Source: Actinotignum timonense | Lineage (GTDB): Bacteria; Actinomycetota; Actinomycetes; Actinomycetales; Actinomycetaceae | Assembly (NCBI RefSeq): GCF_030216305.1 | Contig: NZ_JASOKT010000004.1 | Location: forward strand, 1 to 64,000 | Direction of reading: 5' to 3' | DNA: 64,000 nt | Shown: in pieces, positions 1-8,533 of the stretch | Layout: the number at the start of each line of letters is the position of its first letter | Position numbering within the stretch: the first letter of the stretch is position 1 | Position numbers and translations under genes: made by a program | The notes under the pieces: model-generated | What the model saw: only the letters and a program-made list of their open reading frames with translations | Told to the model about the DNA's origin: nothing | The model's database searches: none

Positions 1-1
1 G

Positions 2-1459
2 GTTGGCCGCGGCGAGGATCGCGATATTGCTTGGGGTTCGAGCCGGCAGGCCTACGTGGCTGACGAAGAAGAAGCCACGACCCAGCTGGTGAATCGCTAC
101 ACCGATTACGCCCAGAATTTCGATGCGGTTCTCATTCTCGGCATTCTGGATGGGGATCCGATTAATCCCGGGATGCTTTCGCGTACCGGCCGTACCATCG
201 CCAACCTGGGCACCACCGGCATCGTCGCCGTGTCGGCGGCGCAGCGCAGCGCCGCGCAGGTGGAGGTTGTTGCCCAGCTTTCCGCGAAGGAGATCGCGGA
301 TCGGTACGGCACCCTGAGCGCACTCATTGTTATTGACGCTGATGAAAGCGTCCCCACTACCATGCGTGACCTGGGCATTCCTACTATTTACCTCCCCGAT
401 GGTGAGGCGCGTTCCTTCAGTGACGCGGATCGGGCCACCCTCGTTGCCGCGATGGAAGAGGAATCCTCGGTTATTACCCCGCTGTCCTTCCAGGCTTCCC
501 TGGCGGCCCGGGCTCGCAAGGCAAAGAAGCGCATCGTTATGCCGGAGGCCGAAGATGACCGCATTTTGCTGGCCACCGCCCAGATTCTGGCCCGCGATAT
601 CGCGGATATTACCCTGGTTGGGGACAAGGACGAGGTCCTCGCCCGCGCCGCTGAGCTTGGCGTGGATGTCTCCGGCGCGGAAATTATTTCGATTGATGAT
701 CCGGAGCGGGTGCGCCGCTACGCGGAGAAGTTCGCCGAGTTGCGCGCTAAGAAGGGCGTGACCTACGAGCAGGCCGTGGAGAAGATGAAGGATCCTTCCT
801 ACTACGGCACCATGATGGTGTACATGGGCGACGCTGATGGCATGGTTTCGGGCGCGAACCACACCACCGCGAATACCATTGTTCCCTCCTTCCAAACCAT
901 CAAGATGAAGCCCGGCACGAAGACGGTTTCCGGCGCCTTCCTCATGCTCATGGATGATCGCGTCTACGTGTACGCCGATTGCGCGGTCAATACCAATCCC
1001 ACCCCGGAAGAGCTGGCCGGTATCGCTATTGATTCGGCCCGCACCGCCCAGCAATTCGGTATTGAGCCGCGCGTGGCCATGCTTTCCTACTCTTCGGGTA
1101 CCTCCGGTAAGGGCCCGGATGTGGATGCGGTGCGCGAAGCCACGGAGCTCGCGAAGAGCCTGGCCCCCGAGGGCGTGCTTATTGACGGCCCGCTCCAGTA
1201 TGACGCTTCGGTGGATGCCGCGGCCGCGAAGAAGAAGCTGCCGGATTCCCCGGTGGCCGGCCGCGCCACGGTTTTCGTTTTCCCGAATCTGAATGCCGGC
1301 AATATTGGCTACAAGGCCGTGCAGCGTTCTTCGGGCGCGGTGGCCGTGGGCCCGGTGCTCCAGGGCCTGAATAAGCCGGTGAATGATCTTTCCCGCGGCG
1401 CGCTCGTGGAGGATATCGTCAATACCGTGGCGATTACCGCGATCCAGGCGCAGGAATAA
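2..1459 (+). CDS. pta: Phosphate acetyltransferase, C-terminal part (cut by window edge)
   Basis: Interconverts acetyl-CoA plus phosphate and acetyl phosphate plus CoA, the first step of acetate overflow and of substrate-level ATP formation with AckA. The frame is open from base 2, so the gene starts upstream of the window; the GTG at 56 is internal. About 485 codons are visible of a long-form Pta (about 690 aa in the family). The first ~140 residues match the DRTGG regulatory region. The catalytic PTA_PTB domain follows, with the hallmark segments FPNLNAGNIGYK and GPVLQGLNKPVNDLSRG near the end. It ends 130 bp before ackA on the same strand, the usual pta-ackA pair. The assignment is firm; only the N terminus is unknown. 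Confidence 0.95.
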   Translation, partial: VGRGEDRDIAWGSSRQAYVADEEEATTQLVNRYTDYAQNFDAVLILGILDGDPINPGMLSRTGRTIANLGTTGIVAVSAAQRSAAQVEVVAQLSAKEIADRYGTLSALIVIDADESVPTTMRDLGIPTIYLPDGEARSFSDADRATLVAAMEEESSVITPLSFQASLAARARKAKKRIVMPEAEDDRILLATAQILARDIADITLVGDKDEVLARAAELGVDVSGAEIISIDDPERVRRYAEKFAELRAKKGVTYEQAVEKMKDPSYYGTMMVYMGDADGMVSGANHTTANTIVPSFQTIKMKPGTKTVSGAFLMLMDDRVYVYADCAVNTNPTPEELAGIAIDSARTAQQFGIEPRVAMLSYSSGTSGKGPDVDAVREATELAKSLAPEGVLIDGPLQYDASVDAAAAKKKLPDSPVAGRATVFVFPNLNAGNIGYKAVQRSSGAVAVGPVLQGLNKPVNDLSRGALVEDIVNTVAITAIQAQE

Positions 1460-1549
1460 CCCGTAGTAACCGGAAACAACCTGCAATTCGCGGGAATCCG
1501 CAGGCATGAGCCGGAACAACCCGTATCCGGCATTACACTGAAGTTATAG

Positions 1550-1583
1550 GGGTGGGCCTCCACCCGGTCACAGACACAAGGAG
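1550..1583 (+). promoter_or_regulatory. Leader hairpin and ribosome binding site of ackA
   Basis: A small GC hairpin (GGGTGG/CCACCC, 1550-1565) is followed by a strong Shine-Dalgarno AAGGAG at 1578-1583, six bases before a TTG codon at 1590. This site fixes the unusual TTG start of ackA. TATAGG just before the hairpin could be a -10 element, but no convincing -35 was found. Confidence 0.45.
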
Positions 1584-1589
1584 ATCATT

Positions 1590-2765
1590 TTGTCCGTTCT
1601 CGTAATTAATTCCGGCTCCTCCTCGATCAAGTACAAGGTCGTGGATCCCGAATCGGGTGAGGAACTCGCCTCGGGCCTCGTGGAGCAGATTGGTCTGCCC
1701 TCCGGTCACGTCAAGCACGAACACGGCGAGGACGTGCGCGAATGGGAAGGCCCCATTCCCAACCACGAAGTCGGTATGGAGAAGGTGCTCGAGTTCTTCG
1801 ACGCCGCCGGCCCGTCCCTGCATGATGGTTCCATTCGCGCCGTCGGGCATCGCGTGGTCCAGGGTGGTAAGTACTTCGATGGCCCGGCTCTTATTACCGA
1901 TGCGGTGCGCCAGAAGATCGAAGAGCTCCAGCCGCTCGGCCCGCTGCACAACCCGCCGGCCCTGGAGGGCATCAAGGTGGCGCAGCGCCTGCTGCCGAAT
2001 GTCCCGCACGTGGCGGTTTTCGATACGGCGTTCTTCCAGAGCCTTCCGGAAGAGGCGGCGCGTTACGGCCTCAACCGCGAGATTGCCGATAAGTATGAGA
2101 TCCGCCGCTACGGAGCGCACGGTACGTCGCACCAGTATGTTTCTGGTGAGGTAGCGAAGATCCTGGGTCGCGATGATCTCAAGCAGATCGTGCTGCATAT
2201 CGGTAACGGAGCTTCGGTATCCGCGGTGGATTCGGGCCGCGCGGTGGAGACCTCCATGGGCCTGACCCCGCTGGAGGGCCTCGTTATGGGTGGGCGCACC
2301 GGCGATATTGATCCGGCTGCCGTTTTCCACCTGGCTCGCCAGGCGAAGATGTCCATTGATGAGATCGATAAGCTCTTCAACCGCCAGTCCGGTATGGCCG
2401 GTCTGACCGGCTCCTCCGATCTGCGCGATGTGCACGCGATGGTGGAGAAGGGTGATAAGAACGCGAAGGAAGCGGTGGATATTTACGTCCATCGCATCGT
2501 CAAGTACATCGGTTCTTACACCGCGATTCTTGGCGGCCTGGATGCCCTGACCTTCACCGCCGGCGTGGGTGAGAATGACGATATCATCCGCAAGGAAGTC
2601 CTTGATCGCCTGGCTCCCTTCGGTGTCAAGTACGATGCCGAAAAGAACGCCACGCGCTCGAAGAACGCGCGGGAGATCTCCACGGAGGATTCCACGGTGC
2701 ATGTGCTCGTGGTTCCCACCAATGAGGAGCTGGCCATCGCCCAGCAGGCTATGACGCTCGTCTAA
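1590..2765 (+). CDS. ackA: Acetate kinase
   Basis: Converts acetyl phosphate and ADP to acetate and ATP in the cytoplasm, completing the Pta-AckA pathway. At 391 aa it has normal family length. Visible signatures are the N-terminal VLVINSGSSSIKYKV, the substrate-binding HRVVQGG, the catalytic region FDTAFFQ, the YGAHGTSHQYVS and HIGNGASV loops, the second acetokinase signature MGLTPLEGLVMGGRTGDIDP, and FTAGVGEND with the conserved Glu. The start is TTG, chosen because AAGGAG lies six bases upstream and the protein then begins at the expected residue. It probably shares transcripts with pta and ends at a hairpin at 2800. Confidence 0.97.
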   Translation: MSVLVINSGSSSIKYKVVDPESGEELASGLVEQIGLPSGHVKHEHGEDVREWEGPIPNHEVGMEKVLEFFDAAGPSLHDGSIRAVGHRVVQGGKYFDGPALITDAVRQKIEELQPLGPLHNPPALEGIKVAQRLLPNVPHVAVFDTAFFQSLPEEAARYGLNREIADKYEIRRYGAHGTSHQYVSGEVAKILGRDDLKQIVLHIGNGASVSAVDSGRAVETSMGLTPLEGLVMGGRTGDIDPAAVFHLARQAKMSIDEIDKLFNRQSGMAGLTGSSDLRDVHAMVEKGDKNAKEAVDIYVHRIVKYIGSYTAILGGLDALTFTAGVGENDDIIRKEVLDRLAPFGVKYDAEKNATRSKNAREISTEDSTVHVLVVPTNEELAIAQQAMTLV

Positions 2766-2786
2766 GCCCGCGCCCGTTATTTTCGG

Positions 2787-2834
2787 GTACGACGACGCAG
2801 TGGGGGGGAGTAACCGTTCCGGTTGCTCCCCCAC
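2787..2834 (+). terminator. Terminator hairpin after ackA, with dispersed motif copy at its base
   Basis: A long stem GTGGGGG.GAGTAACC / GGTTGCTCCCCCAC spans 2800-2834 in the gap between the convergent ackA and ETF genes. There is no clear T run, so it may act in both directions or need a factor. A copy of the dispersed motif (GTACGACGACGCAG, 2787-2800) abuts the stem. Confidence 0.6.
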
Positions 2835-2867
2835 TCATTGGGCTATGTGGTGATTGAGGAGTGATTG

Positions 2868-4811
2868 CTAGTCGAGCCTGGCACCCATATCCGGGGCCGG
2901 GGCTGCAACCCGCTTCCGGATGAGGGTAATGAGCTCGGGAAGCACCGTGTAGAGGTCTCCGACGATTCCGTAATCGCAGAATTCGAACATTTCCGCTTCG
3001 GGATCATTATTGATCACCACGATGACGCCGGAATCCGTGACTCCCGCGGTGTGATGCGGCTGGCCGGAAATACCGATGGCGATATACAAATCCGGGGCGA
3101 TAACCGTACCCGAAAGCCCCACGTAGGAATCACGCGGGAGCCAGGCATCCCCTTCGGCCAGCGGGCGGGTTGCGCCTTCCGCGGCATCGAGCACCTCGGC
3201 GAGTTCGTGGAAGAGCCGCAGGTCCTCCTTGGCGGCGAAACCGCGGCCGGCACCGACCACCCGCGTGGCGGTGGCCAAGCGCCGCTCGGACACATCTTCC
3301 GATTCGGCTGCCGTGATCCGCGCCGGCGCTATCGCGCCGGCCGGGGCTGCCACCTCGGATACCGGGGTGCTGCCAGAGCTAAGCGCACGTCCGGTACCCG
3401 CTGCACCGCCAGCACCCGCAGCTCCAGCACAAGCCGCCGTACCGGGAAGCGAACCGATCACGCCCACGAAGGTCACTCCCGCGCGCGCGTAGGTTTCCAG
3501 GGAGATAGCACCGAAACGCCCGCTGACCACGTGCTCGGCGCTGACTTCGCGCACGTCGGTGAGGATGGGCCAGCCGCGCCGGCCGGCGATCTCCCCGCCC
3601 AGCGCGCGTTCGCTTGGCTCATTGGGAACCAGCACAATATCCCCGGGCTGGGCATCCACGAGCTCCGTGAGCGCCGCGCTCAGGGCCTCGGCCGGCACAT
3701 CACTCGGGTGCGTGATGACCTGCACGCTGGTGGCATCCGGGAACGCGGGCAGCTGCACGCTGTCACGCCCTGCTTCACCCTCGGGAACGAGGGCGATCAC
3801 ATGAACCGCGTCGTAGCGGCGCAGGGCCGGGAGGAAGGGCGAAATAGTGGCGCCAGCGCTAATAATCCACACCGCGTGCTCCGGAGCAGAACCGGTGGCG
3901 GAAGAAGCTTCCGCGCCCGAAGTACCAGCGGCGTGAGGGGCGGCGTCGTCGCCAGAAATAACGGGGGCGCCGGTGCTCGCGTTGCTAGAGATGCCGGTGC
4001 TAGAGATTCCGGCGGCGGAACCAGAAACACCCGTGGAACCGGCATTCGGCAGCAGGCCGCGCCGATCCAAGATCCCGACGAGTTCAGCCACGGCGCCGGG
4101 ACCGTCGAGGATTTGGTGGAGGCGGCGCTGGACGGGCGGAACCGCGCGGGCGATGGGGTCGAGGGTGCGCCCTTCCATATCGCCGAGGTCGGCGGCGGTG
4201 AGGAGCTGTGCGGGTTTCTTGGCGGCGTCGAGGATATCTTTCATGGCCGGGACTTTGACGGCCGCGGCGTCGGAGGTGACCGCGATGACCACCGGGCCGG
4301 CCACGCGCACCTCGCGGCGCTGCCCGCCGGTGTGCTGGGTGAGGAGAAGCTCCTCACCTTCGGTGCGGATCGCGGAAACATCCTGGAAAGACGGCCAGCC
4401 CAGCGCCCCGGCGATCACGCCGGAGACCATTTTCGAGCCTTCGTCGGTGGAACCCGGGCCGGTGATAAGCGCAGTAATAGTGCCATCGCGCTGCACCACC
4501 CGCGCCAGCGCTTCGCCCACCGCGGTGGAATTCCAGCTGAGGGTGGCATCATCACTCACCACGAGCAGGCGGTCCGGGCCTTTGGACAGCGCGTTTTTGC
4601 GCAGCGCCGGGGTGCCGATGGAGGCGGGGCCCAGGGTGATGCCCACGACCTCGGTGCCCAGGGAGTCGCCGAGTTCCCGCGCTGCCCGCATGGCAACGGC
4701 GTCGTCGTCGCTAATGGAGAGGCGCGCGCCGCTCCAATCCACCACACCGGAATCCAGAACGTGCGCTGAACGTGGATCGCCGGCAATTTTGTAGGCAACC
4801 GCAATGGTCAT
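2868..4811 (-). CDS. Electron transfer flavoprotein, beta and alpha subunits fused in one chain
   Basis: ETF passes electrons from flavin dehydrogenases to a quinone reductase; it is normally an EtfB/EtfA heterodimer carrying FAD and AMP. Here both lie in one 647-aa protein. Residues 1 to ~255 are EtfB-like and end with a typical RRGLLP tail. A 60-residue Ser/Gly/Ala linker follows, then an EtfA N-terminal Rossmann domain (~315-480). A second Ala/Gly linker leads to the EtfA FAD domain (~520-647), with VGLSGTVIAPDLYIAIGISG and INNDPEAEMFEFCDYGIVGD. The ATG is preceded by AGGGG. No ETF dehydrogenase or FixC/FixX partner is in the window. The gene lies downstream of an SSS symporter operon on the same strand, and a possible -10 (TAAGAT, 4848-4853) may give it its own promoter. 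Confidence 0.88.
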   Translation of the reverse strand: MTIAVAYKIAGDPRSAHVLDSGVVDWSGARLSISDDDAVAMRAARELGDSLGTEVVGITLGPASIGTPALRKNALSKGPDRLLVVSDDATLSWNSTAVGEALARVVQRDGTITALITGPGSTDEGSKMVSGVIAGALGWPSFQDVSAIRTEGEELLLTQHTGGQRREVRVAGPVVIAVTSDAAAVKVPAMKDILDAAKKPAQLLTAADLGDMEGRTLDPIARAVPPVQRRLHQILDGPGAVAELVGILDRRGLLPNAGSTGVSGSAAGISSTGISSNASTGAPVISGDDAAPHAAGTSGAEASSATGSAPEHAVWIISAGATISPFLPALRRYDAVHVIALVPEGEAGRDSVQLPAFPDATSVQVITHPSDVPAEALSAALTELVDAQPGDIVLVPNEPSERALGGEIAGRRGWPILTDVREVSAEHVVSGRFGAISLETYARAGVTFVGVIGSLPGTAACAGAAGAGGAAGTGRALSSGSTPVSEVAAPAGAIAPARITAAESEDVSERRLATATRVVGAGRGFAAKEDLRLFHELAEVLDAAEGATRPLAEGDAWLPRDSYVGLSGTVIAPDLYIAIGISGQPHHTAGVTDSGVIVVINNDPEAEMFEFCDYGIVGDLYTVLPELITLIRKRVAAPAPDMGARLD

Positions 4812-4850
4812 AAGTGTCCCCTGACGTAGGCGTTAGGCTTGCACATAATC

Positions 4851-5300
4851 TTAGCTCTCCCGCGGCGCGGTGGGCTGCTCGGGGTCCGGCCTCCCCGCGG
4901 CGGGCTCCACGAAGGATTGGTTCGACGACGCTGCACCCGGCTGCGCGGGCCCATCCTGCGCATCCTCATCGGACAGGCGCGAGCCGAGGGCTTCGGAAAG
5001 CACCTGCGGGGCGGCGGCGCTGCGGCCGGCGAAGAAGAGCGCCACGATAATCATGGCCAGGCCGGTCCAGAGGTTGAGGTTGATGCCCGCAGCTTTGGCC
5101 AGGTCCTCCTCGGTCACGAAGAAGAGCCCGTAGCCGGCCAGCATCGTGCCGAATACGCCGAACATAATGGCGATCCAGGTGCGCAGGTCGAAAAGCGAGA
5201 GTCGCCCGAGGCGCGCCTCGGGGAGGTGCGGCGCGGGCGCCGAAGCTGGCGCGGCGCTCCGCCGCGCTGCGTCGTCGTTCATAGACTCGTATCCCTTCAT
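4851..5300 (-). CDS. Small membrane protein paired with SSS symporter
   Basis: A protein of 149 aa with two predicted membrane helices (about residues 38-56 and 78-95) between a short N-terminal segment and a long acidic, disordered C-terminal tail. The core (SLFDLRTW..GVFGTMLAGYGLFF..NLWTGLAMIIVALFF) resembles the small membrane proteins encoded beside sodium:solute symporters in actinobacteria; the function is inferred to be a symporter accessory. Its first ATG touches the symporter stop (TAAATG). A second ATG at 5282 has AAGGGA nine bases upstream and may be the true start. It is translationally coupled to the symporter gene. Confidence 0.65.
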   Translation of the reverse strand: MKGYESMNDDAARRSAAPASAPAPHLPEARLGRLSLFDLRTWIAIMFGVFGTMLAGYGLFFVTEEDLAKAAGINLNLWTGLAMIIVALFFAGRSAAAPQVLSEALGSRLSDEDAQDGPAQPGAASSNQSFVEPAAGRPDPEQPTAPRES

Positions 5301-7001
5301 TTACAGCACCACATTGAGGATCGTGCACACCGCGAGCACCGCGATACCCAGCGGCACCGGTTCTTCCCACCAGTGCAGTTTTTCGCCGGTGAGGGCGCGT
5401 TCGCGGGCTTCGGCCACCCGGGCTTCGTGCAGTTTCGGAGCCGGCCGGGCGCCCTTAATATCCATCTTGACACGCCCCCACACCAGGCCGTCGAGTTCCT
5501 CGATGGGCTTGGGGCGCGTGATCTTCGTGACGAGCACCGACACGATGAAGTCGGCAATAAAAGCAACACCGGAAGCCGTGAAGGAAGCCGCCTGGGAAGA
5601 GTTAAAGTCCAGCAAGCCATTCGCGTAACCCAGCTGGATAAACCCGGCACCGGCCGCGCCGGCCACCAGGCCCCACAGCCCGGCCTGCGGGCTCATGCGC
5701 GCCCAGAACATTCCCATAATGAAAGTGGCGAAAAGCGGGGCGTTGAAAATGGACTGCAACATCTGGGTGTAGTCCTGGATATTGGAGAATTCCGCCGCGA
5801 TAAAAGCCGCCCCGATGGCGATAAGCACCCCGATAATCGTCAGGCGCCGCCCGATTTTAATGTAGTAGGTGTCCTTGCGGCCCGGGCGCACATACGTTTC
5901 CCAAATATCGTAGGTCACCACGGTATTGAAAGAGGAAACATTCGCCGCCATCCCGGCCATAAAGGCCGCGATCAGCCCGGCCAAGGCCATGCCCAGCAGG
6001 CCGTGCGGAAGCACCTCCCCCATAAGCGCCGGGAAGGCTTCGTTATGGGTGATCTCGCCCGTGTGCAGCTGCGGGATAAGAACTGCGGCGATCAGCCCGG
6101 GCACAATAATAATGAGCGGCAAGAACATTTTCGGGATCGCCGCGAGGATCGGGGTCAGGCGCGCAGAACGCATATCTTTGGCGGACAGCGCGCGCTGCAC
6201 CTCGGTGAAATTCGTGGTCCAGTACCCAAAGGAATTCACGAAGCCCATCCCCAGCAGCAGCGCGATCCAATTGCCGTACGGGTTCGTGGTATTCCCCAGC
6301 CCGGTTCCGCCCCACACATCCAGGCCGTTCGGGCCGAGCACCTGGGTTTCGTTGAGGGCGTTCACCAGCCCGGCCGGCCCGCCCACCCGCGCCAGCCCGG
6401 CGATGGTGAGCGGGGTGAGCACCGCAACGATGAGCAGGAATTGCAGCACCTCGTTGTACATGGTGGCGGTGAGCCCGCCCATCACCGTGTAGACCAGCAC
6501 CACGCCGGCCGCGATAATAATCGAGGCCCACAGCGGCACCCCGATAAGCACATTAATGAGGAGCGCCAGGGCGAAAAGATTGATGCCGGCCACCAGGATG
6601 GTCGCCACCGAGAAAATCACCGATTGGTAGAGGTGGGTGGGCCGATCAAAACGCAAACGCAGGTATTCGGGAACCGAACGCACCCGCGAGCCGTAATAGA
6701 AGGGCATCATAATGAGCCCGAGGAAAACCATGGCCGGCACCGCGCCGATCCAGTAGTAATGCACCGTGGGCAGGCCGTATTGGGAACCGGAGGCCGCCAT
6801 CCCGATGAGTTCTACCGCCCCGATATTCGCGGAGAGGAAAGCCAGCGCGCAGATCCACGCCGGCAGCGAGCGCCCGGAAAGGAAAAAATCCTCCGAGGTG
6901 TTGATTTTGCGCCGGGTGACCACGCCGATGACGAGGACCAGCACCAGGTAGAGCACCACGAAGCTGTAGTCGAAAGCGCTCGCGTCGAGCCGCAAATCCA
7001 T
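5301..7001 (-). CDS. Sodium:solute symporter (SSS family)
   Basis: A 566-aa integral membrane protein with about 13-14 hydrophobic helices, typical SSS length. It uses the sodium gradient to import a solute. Family features include an N-terminal helix followed by TSEDFFLSGRSLPAW, the AFLSANIGAVELIGMAASG helix with the usual sodium-site small residues, and the R-SVPEYLRLRF loop. The sequence is closest in feel to the sugar/inositol/sialate branch of SSS, but the substrate cannot be fixed from sequence. It starts 2 bp after the stop of the upstream oxidoreductase with TTGAGGG as ribosome site, so both are one operon; the sugar-type oxidoreductase argues for a polyol or sugar-acid substrate. Confidence 0.88.
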   Translation of the reverse strand: MDLRLDASAFDYSFVVLYLVLVLVIGVVTRRKINTSEDFFLSGRSLPAWICALAFLSANIGAVELIGMAASGSQYGLPTVHYYWIGAVPAMVFLGLIMMPFYYGSRVRSVPEYLRLRFDRPTHLYQSVIFSVATILVAGINLFALALLINVLIGVPLWASIIIAAGVVLVYTVMGGLTATMYNEVLQFLLIVAVLTPLTIAGLARVGGPAGLVNALNETQVLGPNGLDVWGGTGLGNTTNPYGNWIALLLGMGFVNSFGYWTTNFTEVQRALSAKDMRSARLTPILAAIPKMFLPLIIIVPGLIAAVLIPQLHTGEITHNEAFPALMGEVLPHGLLGMALAGLIAAFMAGMAANVSSFNTVVTYDIWETYVRPGRKDTYYIKIGRRLTIIGVLIAIGAAFIAAEFSNIQDYTQMLQSIFNAPLFATFIMGMFWARMSPQAGLWGLVAGAAGAGFIQLGYANGLLDFNSSQAASFTASGVAFIADFIVSVLVTKITRPKPIEELDGLVWGRVKMDIKGARPAPKLHEARVAEARERALTGEKLHWWEEPVPLGIAVLAVCTILNVVL

Positions 7002-7003
7002 GT

Positions 7004-8023
7004 TTAGCCCTCAATTTCGGCCAGGGATACCACGCGGTGCTCGCGTTGCGATAACCGCACGGCTTCCGCGATGCGCAGGGAGGCGACGGCGTCGTCCACC
7101 GTGGCGGGAATCTCCCCGCGGCCCGCAACCACCTCCAAAAACGCCTCGATTTCGCGTTCGTAGCAGGCGGCGAAGCGAGCGATGAAATCCACCCAGGCGG
7201 ATTCCTCCGGATAGGAAACCCCATCTTCAAGGGAGCGCACGGGGAGTTTGTTATCGAAGCCGACCGCGAGGGTCTGCTCGGTGCCGTGCAGCTCCATGCG
7301 CACGTCATAACCGTGGCCGTTGAAGCGCGAGGATTGCGCGGTGGCGAGCACATCGCCTTCCATGCGCAGCACCGCTGCTGTTTCGCACACGTCTCCGAAA
7401 TCGCGGAAATCGGCCAGGCCCAGATCGGTGCCGAAAGCCATGACCTCGGTGACTTCGCGCCCGGTGACCCAGCGCAGCATATCGAAATCGTGGATGAGGC
7501 AGTCGATGTAAATTCCGCCCGAGGCTGCCAGGAATTCGCGGGCGGCCGGGGCCTGGTCCATGGTCCCCATGCTCAGGCGGCGCAGCTGGCCCAGGCTTTT
7601 TTCGCGCACCGCCGCGCGGGCTCGGGTGTAGGCGGTATCGAAGCGGCGCTGGAAGCCAACCTGGATGCGGGCTCCGCGTGCGCGGGCGGCCTCGCGCACT
7701 TTCAGCGTCGAGGCCAGCGAGGTGGATACCGGCTTCTCGGTGAACATAGGAATGCCCAGCTCCATGCCGCGCAGCAGCTGTTCGGCGTGCACATCCGTGG
7801 GGCTGGTGAGGACGAGGGCGTCCAGGGTGGTGTCCGTGAGGGTGGCCTCCACGCTGGCTTCACTGATGCGGGCGCGAGTTGCAGCCTCACCTTCCAGTTC
7901 GGAAACGACGGCGGCACTGCGCTCAGGTTTCGGTTCGGCAATAACAAGTTCATCAACACGGTGGGCGAGAATGCGCGCGTGCATCAGCCCGGCGCGGCCC
8001 GCTCCCAGTAAACCAATTTTCAA
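7004..8023 (-). CDS. Gfo/Idh/MocA family oxidoreductase (inositol dehydrogenase-like)
   Basis: A 339-aa NAD(P)-dependent oxidoreductase. The N-terminal Rossmann fold carries GLLGAGRAGLMHARIL; the family Lys is in the motif FTEKPVS; the C-terminal catalytic segment is GGIYIDCLIHDFDMLRW, which includes the DxxxHD pattern of Gfo/Idh/MocA enzymes. Likely substrates are inositol, a sugar or a sialic acid derivative; the sequence alone does not decide. Translation begins at TTG 8023 with AAGGAA seven bases upstream. It is the first gene of a minus-strand operon with an SSS symporter, and divergent from the GntR gene at 8162. A TAGGCT -10 element lies at 8049-8054. Confidence 0.85.
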   Translation of the reverse strand: MKIGLLGAGRAGLMHARILAHRVDELVIAEPKPERSAAVVSELEGEAATRARISEASVEATLTDTTLDALVLTSPTDVHAEQLLRGMELGIPMFTEKPVSTSLASTLKVREAARARGARIQVGFQRRFDTAYTRARAAVREKSLGQLRRLSMGTMDQAPAAREFLAASGGIYIDCLIHDFDMLRWVTGREVTEVMAFGTDLGLADFRDFGDVCETAAVLRMEGDVLATAQSSRFNGHGYDVRMELHGTEQTLAVGFDNKLPVRSLEDGVSYPEESAWVDFIARFAACYEREIEAFLEVVAGRGEIPATVDDAVASLRIAEAVRLSQREHRVVSLAEIEG

Positions 8024-8048
8024 CAGGGATTCCTTCCAAACGTGTCAT

Positions 8049-8092
8049 TAGCCTAGATCAATTCCCCCGAGCCGTGCGAGATGTGAGTCACA
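8049..8092 (-). promoter_or_regulatory. Promoter and 11-bp palindrome upstream of the oxidoreductase-symporter operon
   Basis: On the minus strand TAGGCT (8054-8049) fits a -10 hexamer, giving a short leader before the TTG start at 8023. Upstream sits the perfect palindrome TGTGAGTCACA at 8082-8092, placed where a repressor or activator could act. The half-site resembles CRP's TGTGA, but the one-base spacer is far too short for a CRP dimer. The -35 is unclear. Confidence 0.4.
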
Positions 8093-8130
8093 CCTCATAG
8101 GACTTGCGGCAGAGTCGGTTCTATGGTTCA

Positions 8131-8155
8131 TTAGTTATGTAACTAACCAAGGAGG
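8131..8155 (+). promoter_or_regulatory. Inverted repeat operator and strong ribosome site of the GntR-ABC operon
   Basis: TTAGTTA-TG-TAACTAA (8131-8146) is a perfect 7-bp inverted repeat directly upstream of AAGGAGG (8149-8155). YtrA-subfamily GntR proteins typically bind such AT-rich dyads in their own promoters, so this is the likely autoregulatory operator. The role is inference from position and symmetry. Confidence 0.6.
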
Positions 8156-8161
8156 GAGGGC

Positions 8162-8533
8162 GTGATGGAGTTCAGTTCAGCGGTGCCGATCTATGTGCAG
8201 CTGGCCGAGGATCTGCGTCGTCGTATTCTCTCCGGCGAACTCGGGCCCGGAGAAAAGGTCATGTCTACCACCGAATACGCCGCTACCTACCGCATTAATC
8301 CCGCCACGGCAAACAAAGCTTTTTCCCTCCTCGTGGAGGAAGGAATCCTGGAAAAACGCCGCGGCATCGGCATGTTCGTAACCGCGGGCGCGCAGGCAGC
8401 CCTGCGTGAGCGCGGGCGTGCCACCTACCTGAGTGACACCCTCGCCCCGGCACTCGCCGCGGGCCGGGCGCTCGGGCTCAGCCCCGCGGAAATATCCGCA
8501 CTCGTCTCGACCTATTGGGAGGAGAACCAATGA
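8162..8533 (+). CDS. GntR family regulator, YtrA subfamily
   Basis: A 123-aa DNA-binding regulator: winged helix-turn-helix (about residues 8-75, beginning PIYVQLAEDLRRRILSGELGPGEK and including TYRINPATANKAFSLLVEEG and EKRRGIGMFV) followed by a short ~45-aa C-terminal helix region instead of a ligand domain, which defines the YtrA subfamily. Such regulators sit in front of ABC transporters and respond to cell-envelope antibiotics or substrates. The start is GTG 8162 or ATG 8165; both lie within reach of AAGGAGG. It overlaps the following ATPase gene by 4 bp (ATGA), so the three genes form one operon controlled by the palindrome at 8131. Confidence 0.9.
   Translation: MMEFSSAVPIYVQLAEDLRRRILSGELGPGEKVMSTTEYAATYRINPATANKAFSLLVEEGILEKRRGIGMFVTAGAQAALRERGRATYLSDTLAPALAAGRALGLSPAEISALVSTYWEENQ

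Noticed and set aside
2865..4769. 634-aa plus-strand frame antisense to the ETF gene
   Set aside because: Long antisense frames are expected in GC-rich genes; composition is Gly/Arg/His-rich and the minus-strand frame has clear ETF motifs.
4839..7007. 722-aa plus-strand frame antisense to the symporter operon
   Set aside because: His/Arg/Gly-rich shadow of three recognisable minus-strand genes, without any domain.
8082..8092. TGTGAGTCACA as a CRP/GlxR site
   Set aside because: The half-sites fit CRP, but the spacer is one base instead of six; kept only as an unassigned palindrome.
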